Source of the DNA: C00003060 sp964440795 | GTDB taxonomy: Bacteria > Desulfobacterota > Desulfobacteria > Desulfobacterales > C00003060 | Direction: 5' to 3' | Length of the DNA stretch: 64,000 nt | Assembly: GCA_964440795.1 (NCBI GenBank) | Contig: CAYTTQ010000007.1 | Location: 1 to 64,000 of the forward strand | Shown here: positions 24,162-31,259 of the stretch, piece by piece | Layout: each line of letters begins with the position of its first letter | Numbering within the stretch: the stretch's first letter is position 1 | Made by a program: the position numbers and the translations under genes | The notes under the pieces: model-generated | The model's input: only the letters and a program-made list of their open reading frames with translations | What the model was told of the DNA's origin: nothing | Database searches by the model: none

Positions 24162-25802
24162 ATGATGCCGATTACTGACACCGAGGCTTGGAAAGTGTTG
24201 GGCCTTCATTATAAGGAGATAAAGGAGACCCACATGCGGGATCTCTTCGCACAAGATCCGGGCCGTTTCGACCGATTTTCCCTGCGTATCGACGATCTCC
24301 TCCTCGACTATTCAAAAAACCGTATTACCGAGCAAACGATGTCGCTACTGTTCCGGTTGGCCGAGACCGCCGAGGTGCCGAAATGGATAGAACGACTTTT
24401 TCGGGGTGAAAAGATCAATACCACCGAAGACCGGGCGGTGTTGCACGTGGCCTTGCGCAATCGGGTCAACCGGCCTATTTACGTCGATGGGGTGGACGTA
24501 ATGCCGGCGGTGAATGAGGTGTTGACGCGCATGGGCGATTTTTGCGCGGCGGTCCGTGACGGTCAATGGCGGGGATACACGGGCGAGGTCATCACGGATG
24601 TGGTGAACATCGGTATCGGGGGGTCCGACCTGGGCCCTTGTATGGTGACCCGGGCACTGCAGCCTTATTCCAAGCGGGAGTTGCGTACCCATTTTGTTTC
24701 CAATGTGGACGCCACTCATATCGCCGAGACCTTGCGAGCAGTGGATCCGGAACGGACGTTATTCGTCGTTGCATCGAAAAGTTTTACTACGCAAGAGACC
24801 TTGACCAACGCCCACACGGCCCGCCAGTGGTTTTTGGACCACGGGGGAACCAAAAGCGCCATTGCCAAACATTTTGTCGCCGCGTCGACGAACGCAGAGG
24901 CGGTGTCCCGGTTTGGGATCGACACCCGGAATATGTTCGAGTTTTGGGATTGGGTGGGAGGGCGCTATTCCCTGTGGAGCGCCATCGGCCTTTCCATCGC
25001 GCTTTCCATCGGCATGGATCACTTCGAATCGCTTCTTGCAGGCGCGCATGACATGGATGAGCATTTCCGGCGGTCACCGCTGGATCAAAACATGCCGGTC
25101 ATCCTTGCATTGCTGGGTATTTGGTATAATAATTTCTTCGGGGCTGAAACCCACGCGATTTTGCCTTATGATCAATACTTGGATCGGTTTCCCGCCTATT
25201 TTCAGCAAGGGGATATGGAAAGCAACGGCAAGCGGGTGGACCGAGAAGGCAAGCCGGTGACCTGCATGACGGGGCCCATCGTCTGGGGAGAACCGGGAAC
25301 CAACGGGCAGCACGCCTTTTATCAACTGATCCATCAAGGTACCAAGCTGGTACCCGCCGATTTCTTGGCCCCCATCGTGAGCCACAATCCCATTGGCAAA
25401 CACCACGAGATTCTGCTGTCTCATTTCTTCGCCCAGACCGAGGCGTTGATGCGGGGAAAGACGCTGGAGGAAGTGCGGGCGGAGATGGCGTCCGCCGGCA
25501 AGCCGGAGTCGGATATCGAGGCGCTGGCCCCTCACAAGGTCTTTGAAGGAAATCGTCCCACCAATTCCATTTTGTTCCAAAAGCTCACCCCCAAGACATT
25601 GGGCGCGTTGATCGCCCTTTACGAACACAAGGTTTTCGTTCAAGGGGTTATCTGGAACATCAATTCCTTCGATCAGTGGGGGGTTGAATTGGGTAAGGTT
25701 CTGGCCAAGGCGGTTCTGAATGAACTGGACGGTGATGAACCCGTAACATCGCATGATGCCTCAACCAACGGTTTGATCAACGCCTACAAGGCAAGCCGCT
25801 AG
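24162..25802 (+). CDS. pgi: Glucose-6-phosphate isomerase
   Basis: Interconverts glucose-6-phosphate and fructose-6-phosphate. The 546-aa protein has the family features GIGGSDLGPCMV, the signature WDWVGGRYSLWSAIGLS and the catalytic region near HNPIGKHHE, and a C-terminal part INSFDQWGVELGK with the conserved Lys. The ATG at 24162 has AAGGAGAA upstream; the earlier in-frame start at 24081 lacks support. It is flanked by non-coding spacers on both sides, so it is likely monocistronic. Confidence 0.95.
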   Translation: MMPITDTEAWKVLGLHYKEIKETHMRDLFAQDPGRFDRFSLRIDDLLLDYSKNRITEQTMSLLFRLAETAEVPKWIERLFRGEKINTTEDRAVLHVALRNRVNRPIYVDGVDVMPAVNEVLTRMGDFCAAVRDGQWRGYTGEVITDVVNIGIGGSDLGPCMVTRALQPYSKRELRTHFVSNVDATHIAETLRAVDPERTLFVVASKSFTTQETLTNAHTARQWFLDHGGTKSAIAKHFVAASTNAEAVSRFGIDTRNMFEFWDWVGGRYSLWSAIGLSIALSIGMDHFESLLAGAHDMDEHFRRSPLDQNMPVILALLGIWYNNFFGAETHAILPYDQYLDRFPAYFQQGDMESNGKRVDREGKPVTCMTGPIVWGEPGTNGQHAFYQLIHQGTKLVPADFLAPIVSHNPIGKHHEILLSHFFAQTEALMRGKTLEEVRAEMASAGKPESDIEALAPHKVFEGNRPTNSILFQKLTPKTLGALIALYEHKVFVQGVIWNINSFDQWGVELGKVLAKAVLNELDGDEPVTSHDASTNGLINAYKASR

Positions 25803-26095
25803 GAGCCTGTCGGAGAACTCCTATTGTCGCTCTGGGTGAGCGTTTTTGACGCATTTCTAAGTTCGCTTTGCTGAAACGCCAAAACTCGCCGCTCGGCTAC
25901 ATGCCTAAAACAGTTGCCCGACTTACGTCTCGGTCTCCCTTGGCTTTGTTGTGGCGAGAACTTGCGTATTCTGGATAACCGCGAAACTTTATCGTTTTCA
26001 GCGGCAGGTTTTCTTGATAACCCTTACGTATAGGTTGCGGCTTCGGGTGAGGAGTCGGGCCTAATCGTTTATGCTGTCATCGAGGATAGGGTCTT
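25803..26095. other. Non-coding spacer with possible mobile-element end
   Basis: No convincing gene. Just after the pgi stop, GGAGCCTGTCGGAGAACTCC resembles the terminal repeats seen on some insertion sequences, but no transposase or second end is present. It may be the remnant of a lost element. Confidence 0.3.
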
Positions 26096-26605
26096 ATGGG
26101 GATACGGTTTCGAATCTCATTTTTTCTGATGCTATGGGTGCTCCTTTTGTTGGGTGGTTGCGGAAAGGACGAAAGCACCGATATCTCTTCCGGTCGTCGG
26201 GCTGCACCGGACTTCGCGCTGAGAGATCTAAAAGGGGGGGTGCTTCGTTTGGAGGACCTTCACGGCAAGGTGGTAGTGCTCAACTTTTTTGCCACCTGGT
26301 GCGGTCCTTGTCGACAAGAGGTGCCGGACTTCATTCAGTTACGGAAGCAGTTTTTCGACCAGGGATTTGAGATCGTCGGGGTCGGTCTGGATATGGAAGG
26401 GGCACCTATTCTTGAGTCCTTCGTCCAACATTTTCACATTACCTATCCGGTTGTGGTGGGCACTCGGGACGTAGTGACGGACTACGGAGGTATCGAGGGC
26501 GTACCCACGACGTTTTTTATCGACCGAGACGGCCGAATTGCCAAACGGGTCATCGGGCTGCTGCCCAGGCACAGGCTGGAACAAACAGTGAAGAACTTGC
26601 TGTAG
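26096..26605 (+). CDS. TlpA/ResA-like thioredoxin-fold lipoprotein
   Basis: Membrane-anchored periplasmic thiol-disulfide oxidoreductase. An N-terminal hydrophobic signal ends in lipobox LLGGC (Cys about 22). The thioredoxin-like domain begins RAAPDFALRDLKGGVLRL and has the redox motif TWCGPCRQEV and the cis-Pro region GVPTTFFIDRDG. At 169 aa it is typical. By family it reduces apocytochrome haem-site cysteines or other exported proteins, which would suit an organism with many c-type cytochromes. It converges with the SH3 gene, with only 3 bp between them. Confidence 0.88.
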   Translation: MGIRFRISFFLMLWVLLLLGGCGKDESTDISSGRRAAPDFALRDLKGGVLRLEDLHGKVVVLNFFATWCGPCRQEVPDFIQLRKQFFDQGFEIVGVGLDMEGAPILESFVQHFHITYPVVVGTRDVVTDYGGIEGVPTTFFIDRDGRIAKRVIGLLPRHRLEQTVKNLL

Positions 26606-26608
26606 GCT

Positions 26609-27049
26609 TCAGCGGCCCCATACCAAAGACCGGTGGATCCAACCGACCTCGCCGTCGGCGTGTTCAATTTTAAGCCATTTCTTTTGGGCTGCCAGCATCT
26701 TGAAGCTGACCCCCTTTTCCGCCTGGAACAATACCCTGAAGTCGGTTCCCGGCCCTTTGCGCACGTTTACCAGCGGGGCTTTGACAACCACGGACGGTAT
26801 CTCCTTTACCAGCGAGTGAAAAATCCAGCCGATGTCCCCTTCAAAGTCCCGCCCCTGGTACCAGTCCCCCGATGATTCGATTACTTCCAGGGGATAGTAC
26901 TTGCCTACCGTCCAGAGGATATCGTGGTCGGTACCGGGACCGGACCGAACGTTGGCCCGGTCTACCACAACGGCCACCCGCTGGGCCATTGCACTTCCCG
27001 CCGCGGAGATAACCAACAGGATCACCAAGACACATACCCGTTTCATCAT
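26609..27049 (-). CDS. Exported protein with two bacterial SH3 domains
   Basis: A signal peptide (residues 1 to about 22, cleavage near SAAGSAMA) is followed by two SH3b units with the typical V-x-x-A-x-V-R-x-G-P-G-T motif (RANVRSGPGTDHDILW and APLVNVRKGPGTDFRVLF). These domains bind cell-wall peptides or other proteins in the periplasm. The ATG at 27049 has AGGTGG about 8 bases upstream; a GTG at 27055 is the alternative. Specific function unknown. Confidence 0.85.
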   Translation of the reverse strand: MMKRVCVLVILLVISAAGSAMAQRVAVVVDRANVRSGPGTDHDILWTVGKYYPLEVIESSGDWYQGRDFEGDIGWIFHSLVKEIPSVVVKAPLVNVRKGPGTDFRVLFQAEKGVSFKMLAAQKKWLKIEHADGEVGWIHRSLVWGR

Positions 27050-27202
27050 TGTCACACCACCTGTCTTTCGGTCGCCGTTTTAGGTATCTACCGCAACGGT
27101 GTCTGCCCACACCGACACCATGAAGCCGGCCGCCTTTTGGTTTCTTTGTTTCCCTGTCCCCGCCCTTTTCCCGGCGGGTATTCCGTCTCTTTCAAAGAGA
27201 TC

Positions 27203-27838
27203 CTAAACACTGACAAATCGTTTTTCCGGCAAGGTTACGCAAGTCAACGTGTTGCCGTATACAGCACCGGTGTCGATACCGATTTTATTCTTGATGTCCA
27301 ACGGTTTTCGAAATGGTGTATGGCCGAAAACAACCGGTTTGCCGAAGTCAAAATCAGAATATATGAATTCGTCTCGAATCCACAGCATATCCCATGGATC
27401 CTGTTTTTCAAGGGGAATCTGTGGTTTCAAACCGGCGTGGACGAAGATATACGATGGGGTCTCATAATAAGAACGGAGGGATTCAAAAAAAGCCAGGTGC
27501 CGAGCGGGTATGGGCCCGGTCTCCGCCTTATCCGGTATCTCCCCATAACTTTTCAAGGTGGCCTCGCCTCCGTTGTCCAGGAACATCATCAGGTCCGTAC
27601 CTTCCAGGTAACTTTCCAGCATTTCTTCATGGTTCCCCTTTAAAAAAACCACCCGGTCCGTCTTGGCTTGCAGCCGGATCAGGTAATCGACTACCTCCTT
27701 TGAGCGGGGTCCCCGGTCGATATAGTCTCCCAGAAATATCACCCGGTCCCGGTGGAAGTCGATTTCGATGCGATCCATTAACTGCAGCAACTTGTCAAAG
27801 CAGCCGTGAATGTCGCCGATGGCAAAGATCCGTTCCAT
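27203..27838 (-). CDS. PPP-family metallophosphoesterase (serine/threonine phosphatase type)
   Basis: A 211-aa calcineurin-like phosphoesterase. Metal-binding motifs are in order: AIGDIHGCFDKL, FLGDYIDRGP, and FLKGNHEEML, with later His residues in IFVHAGL and VFGHTPF. This is the bacterial PrpA/PrpE or ApaH-like group, acting on phosphoproteins or dinucleoside polyphosphates. The ATG at 27838 fits the family N-terminus MERIFAIGDIHG. It lies 4 bp after the radical SAM gene, in one operon. Confidence 0.93.
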   Translation of the reverse strand: MERIFAIGDIHGCFDKLLQLMDRIEIDFHRDRVIFLGDYIDRGPRSKEVVDYLIRLQAKTDRVVFLKGNHEEMLESYLEGTDLMMFLDNGGEATLKSYGEIPDKAETGPIPARHLAFFESLRSYYETPSYIFVHAGLKPQIPLEKQDPWDMLWIRDEFIYSDFDFGKPVVFGHTPFRKPLDIKNKIGIDTGAVYGNTLTCVTLPEKRFVSV

Positions 27839-27842
27839 ATCG

Positions 27843-28802
27843 TTAGAACCAGTTGATCGTGAAGGCTCGCCGTCTGTCATCGAGTCTTGAAATCCCCTCT
27901 TCAGCGGCAATGTCCACGGCCTCTTTATATTCTTCGTCACGGAGGGGCCGGGCGATATCGGAGTCGTTCATTGCCTGACCGCAGGGACGGTACTGCGCCA
28001 TAATGTTGACATAACTGTTTGTCGATATTTCCGTCTTCAAAAAGCGCATAATATCGCGGGTTCCCCCCAGGCCGTTGGGCAGGACCAGATGCCGGATCAA
28101 CACCCCCCGCACGGCAATGCCCCGAGCATTGATCTCTAAGTCGCCAACCTGTCGATGCATCTCCCGCAGGGCGTCTCGAGCGATTTGTGGATAATCGGCA
28201 GCCTTGCATAGCCGTTTTGCCACGTCCGGATCCCAGAACTTGAAGTCGGGCATATAGATATCAAAGACCCCGTCCAACAGCTTGAGTGTTTCCACCTTGT
28301 CATATCCGCTGCTGTTGTAGACCAGGGGAACATGTAGTCCTCCCTCGATGGCTTTCTCGAGACCCATCAGAATCTGGGGGACCACGTGAGTCGGTGTGAC
28401 AAAATTGATGTTGTGACACCCCATTTTCTGAAGGGAAAGCATTGCCGTGCCCAGGTCCTCGGAAGACCATTCAGTACCTGCCATCTCATGGCTGATATCG
28501 TAGTTCTGGCAAAAGAGACACAACAGGTTGCAGCCGGCGAAAAAGATGGTGCCCGACCCATGTTTTCCCACCAAGGGCCGTTCCTCTCCAAAGTGGGGGT
28601 CGCAGCCGGTCACCACGGCCTTCTCGCCGGTCTGGCATATCCCCGGCTCCCCGATCAGCCGGTTAACTCCACATTCTCGCGGACAGAGGGAGCAAGACGC
28701 AAGTGCTTTCCGGGCGGAGCGAATCTTCTCCGTCAAGCGTCCCCGGCGATATGTTTCTACGTATGCAGGTTCCAAAAAATCGCCCTCAATGGTGTCCGCC
28801 AC
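27843..28802 (-). CDS. Radical SAM protein, PflA-like / AmmeMemoRadiSam-type
   Basis: A 319-aa radical SAM enzyme of the putative pyruvate-formate-lyase-activating group. The cluster motif CNLLCLFCQNYDISH is preceded by an extra Cys set CSLCPRECGVNRL with GICQTG, characteristic of this subfamily. A GTG at 28802 is taken as start, with AAGGGAG 12 bases upstream. No glycyl-radical partner is nearby, so the substrate is unknown. It is followed by the phosphatase gene. Confidence 0.9.
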   Translation of the reverse strand: MADTIEGDFLEPAYVETYRRGRLTEKIRSARKALASCSLCPRECGVNRLIGEPGICQTGEKAVVTGCDPHFGEERPLVGKHGSGTIFFAGCNLLCLFCQNYDISHEMAGTEWSSEDLGTAMLSLQKMGCHNINFVTPTHVVPQILMGLEKAIEGGLHVPLVYNSSGYDKVETLKLLDGVFDIYMPDFKFWDPDVAKRLCKAADYPQIARDALREMHRQVGDLEINARGIAVRGVLIRHLVLPNGLGGTRDIMRFLKTEISTNSYVNIMAQYRPCGQAMNDSDIARPLRDEEYKEAVDIAAEEGISRLDDRRRAFTINWF

Positions 28803-28919
28803 GCTCGTATCGACTCCCTTAATTTTCGAGAGAAACGCCCGTCATCTCGAAACCGAAACATTTGGTCGGCCTCTTTCTCACGCCCGTCCATAGGCCCTGC
28901 TCCTTATCAGGTGACATAA

Positions 28920-28949
28920 ATCGTACTCTTTGGGTCTTCCCGTTGTCAA
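28920..28949 (-). promoter_or_regulatory. Candidate promoter of the radical SAM-phosphatase operon
   Basis: A minus-strand TTGACA (28944-28949), 18 bp, then TACGAT (28920-28925), about 118 bp before the GTG start. The rest of the 28803-29169 spacer holds no gene. Confidence 0.6.
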
Positions 28950-29003
28950 GTTATCCCAAATCCATCAAATGACGACTGGGACACCGGATGTACAAAAACG
29001 TTA

Positions 29004-29033
29004 TTGTCATGACAAATGCCCGGCAATTCGGGC
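29004..29033. promoter_or_regulatory. Palindrome TTGTCATGACAA and adjacent small hairpin
   Basis: A perfect 12-bp palindrome (29004-29015) lies next to GCCCG/CGGGC (29018-29022 and 29029-29033) in the divergent spacer upstream of the small membrane gene. It could be an operator; no regulator is identified. Confidence 0.35.
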
Positions 29034-29169
29034 AACGGACATCGCTGTGAAATAGGGGATTAGAGGAAAGCACTGGCTTTTTTGGATGGCTTGTACTATG
29101 AGAAGTGTGTGATTTGGATACCGATTTTCAGTCGGTAAATGGGCAATCACCTCTGGGGTGAGCGAGAAT

Positions 29170-29382
29170 ATGGGAAAAGCAGTTACGCGGGTCTTGGCCT
29201 ACGTGCAGATATGCTTGGTATGCGGTTGCATTTTTTACTCTACGTATGCGTTTTTCATCGGTCGTTTTGAGCAGGCCTTTTTGCCCTATCCGGTGTTGAT
29301 CCTCTATTATCTCTTTTTTCTGCGTAAGACGAGAAGCCGACAGGCGACGTGTGACAACCCCGATCCGTCCGCCAAGCCCTGA
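29170..29382 (+). CDS. Small two-helix membrane protein
   Basis: A 70-aa protein with two hydrophobic segments (about residues 6-28 and 36-52) separated by IGRFEQA and a basic tail. I do not recognise a family. The ATG at 29170 has GGGTGAG upstream; a GTG at 29158 would add four residues. It sits 12 bp before the acetyltransferase gene in the same direction, so the two are probably co-transcribed. Confidence 0.6.
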   Translation: MGKAVTRVLAYVQICLVCGCIFYSTYAFFIGRFEQAFLPYPVLILYYLFFLRKTRSRQATCDNPDPSAKP

Positions 29383-29394
29383 CAAAGGATTCTC

Positions 29395-29856
29395 ATGATC
29401 CGAAAAGCAACCATCCATGATGTTAAAGCCATCCACTCCTTGCTTAAATCATACGCCGATCAAGGGCAGCTCCTGCCCCGGGCGCTGAGTGACCTCTACG
29501 ATTGCGTGAGGGACTTCAGCATATTTGAAGACCCGAGCCGGGGCGTCGTCGTGGGAATTTGTGCACTCCATGTCTGCTGGGAAGATCTGGCGGAAATCCG
29601 ATCTCTGGCGGTGGAGGAGGCCCGTCAGGGCGAGGGAATCGGATCGAATCTGGTGACGGCGGCTATCGCAGAAGCACAAGGGTTGGGGATAAGTCGGGTG
29701 TTTACCCTGACCTATCGACCTGAATTCTTTAAAAAACACCGATTTCGGGTTGTGGATAAGGCCACGTTGCCACAGAAGATTTGGGCGGATTGCATCAAGT
29801 GTGTGAAATTTCCCGATTGTGACGAAATTGCCTTAATCCGACCGGTGGATGGGTGA
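29395..29856 (+). CDS. GNAT acetyltransferase, short ArgA type
   Basis: A 153-aa GNAT-fold enzyme like the stand-alone N-acetylglutamate synthases found in many bacteria without the long ArgA. The acetyl-CoA loop is EARQGEGIGSNLV, followed by the typical FFKKHRFRVVDKATLPQKIW of this group. It would make N-acetylglutamate for arginine synthesis; ArgJ at 34373 could also supply it. The assignment rests on motif reading. Confidence 0.82.
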   Translation: MIRKATIHDVKAIHSLLKSYADQGQLLPRALSDLYDCVRDFSIFEDPSRGVVVGICALHVCWEDLAEIRSLAVEEARQGEGIGSNLVTAAIAEAQGLGISRVFTLTYRPEFFKKHRFRVVDKATLPQKIWADCIKCVKFPDCDEIALIRPVDG

Positions 29857-29968
29857 ATTCGAGTGAAAGGTGGGAACCGTTCCGGAGAAGAATAAACCGA
29901 CGGGTGGGTCTAATGTTTAAGAGCCGTTTTTCCGATATAGTGCCTAAGGGATAACTGTGTCGGGTTCC

Positions 29969-29984
29969 TGGCATGATAGTTGCT
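29969..29984 (+). promoter_or_regulatory. Sigma54-type promoter upstream of the M23 peptidase
   Basis: TGGCATG-ATAG-TTGCT matches the -24/-12 consensus TGGCACG-N4-TTGCT with one change. It lies 130 bp before the M23 peptidase start. No enhancer-binding activator is encoded nearby. Confidence 0.6.
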
Positions 29985-30114
29985 TTTAACCAAGGAGTCC
30001 GGGAGGTTCCGGTGAATAAGCCTTGACACGGTTTATGAACGTTTGGTAAACGATTCTCCAATCGTGATGTAGTTCGAATGGCTTTTTCCACCTTCAAGCA
30101 AGGGGGGCTTGATT

Positions 30115-31023
30115 TTGCCACGACAAAAGATCACCTTTCTCATTGTTCCTGAAAACACCTCACATGTAAAACAGGTCAAGTGTTCCAAGGTGTTCCTGGG
30201 TGTTGTTGCGGTCATGGTATTGGTACTGTTGACCGGCGCGGGGTTTTTGGTCCACGACTACGTCAGGGTGAAGGGGAAGGTGCCGGCGATGGAGGCCTTG
30301 GCCCGGGAAGTGGCGAATCAGCGGGTGCAGATACAGGCATATGCCAAACGGATCGGATCCCTAAATAAACGCATGACCGCCCTGCACGATTTCGAAAAGA
30401 AGATACGGATCATCGCCAATGTGGAAGCGCCGGATCACCAGGACGGTGTATTCGGCATTGGGGGCACGACGGGTCAAGATTTGGAAGACCTGCCCAAACT
30501 CACCGAAAGCCACAATCCGGTCATGCGAACGATGCATGCCCAGTTGGAGCAACTGGATGAGGCCGCGTTCGTCCAGAAGAAGGCCTTTGAAAAGCTCCAC
30601 GATCACATCCAGAATCAAAAAAACCTGCTGGCTTGCACGCCGGCGATCAAACCGACTCGGGGGTGGATTTCCTCCAAGTTCGGGTATCGGAAATCGCCTT
30701 TCACCGGATTGAGAGAGTTTCACGGCGGCCTTGACGTGGCCACTCGACAGGGGACACCGGTGATCGCCAGTGCGGATGGTCTGGTTACATTTACCGGGAG
30801 AAACGGTGGTCTGGGCAAGGTGGTCAAGATCAGCCACGGCTACGGGAAAGTAACCCGGTATGCCCATCTGCATGAGATCCTGGTTCAACGAGGCGATCGC
30901 GTGAAGCGGGGAGACAAGATCGGCCTGGTAGGAAATACGGGCCGGAGCACAGCGCCCCATCTCCACTACGAAGTGCACGTGAACGGTATTCCCGTCAATC
31001 CTGAAAAGTACATCCTCAATTAA
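30115..31023 (+). CDS. M23-family peptidase, membrane-anchored murein endopeptidase type
   Basis: An N-terminal membrane helix (about residues 25-45) and a coiled-coil-like region (about 50-160) precede a LytM/M23 domain. Zinc ligands are visible in EFHGGLDVATRQGTP (H and D) and HLHYEVHVNG. The domain would cut peptidoglycan cross-links or regulate amidases. The start is a TTG at 30115, seven bases after AGGGGGG; a TTG at 30109 is too close to that RBS. A sigma54-like promoter lies upstream. Confidence 0.9.
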   Translation: MPRQKITFLIVPENTSHVKQVKCSKVFLGVVAVMVLVLLTGAGFLVHDYVRVKGKVPAMEALAREVANQRVQIQAYAKRIGSLNKRMTALHDFEKKIRIIANVEAPDHQDGVFGIGGTTGQDLEDLPKLTESHNPVMRTMHAQLEQLDEAAFVQKKAFEKLHDHIQNQKNLLACTPAIKPTRGWISSKFGYRKSPFTGLREFHGGLDVATRQGTPVIASADGLVTFTGRNGGLGKVVKISHGYGKVTRYAHLHEILVQRGDRVKRGDKIGLVGNTGRSTAPHLHYEVHVNGIPVNPEKYILN

Positions 31024-31259
31024 TTTCGATCCATCCGCTGCTTGTTTATTTACATCACAGGGATACCCGGCCTCTGCCATGGCTGTGATTTAGGGACCAG
31101 AAAAGCCTTGGTTGGGATCCGGAATGTCTGCTATAGATTACCGAAAGGATTTTTGCATCAGCCCTTATCCGGGATCGGTCTGACATCCCGTGGTTTCCAC
31201 CGGTTGGCGGGGTGGCGAGACGACCCGATTTCATAGATCAGGAAGGACTTTCTTTGCCC

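Noticed and set aside
25803..26095. Intact insertion sequence
   Set aside because: There is only one terminal-repeat-like sequence, no second end and no transposase ORF.
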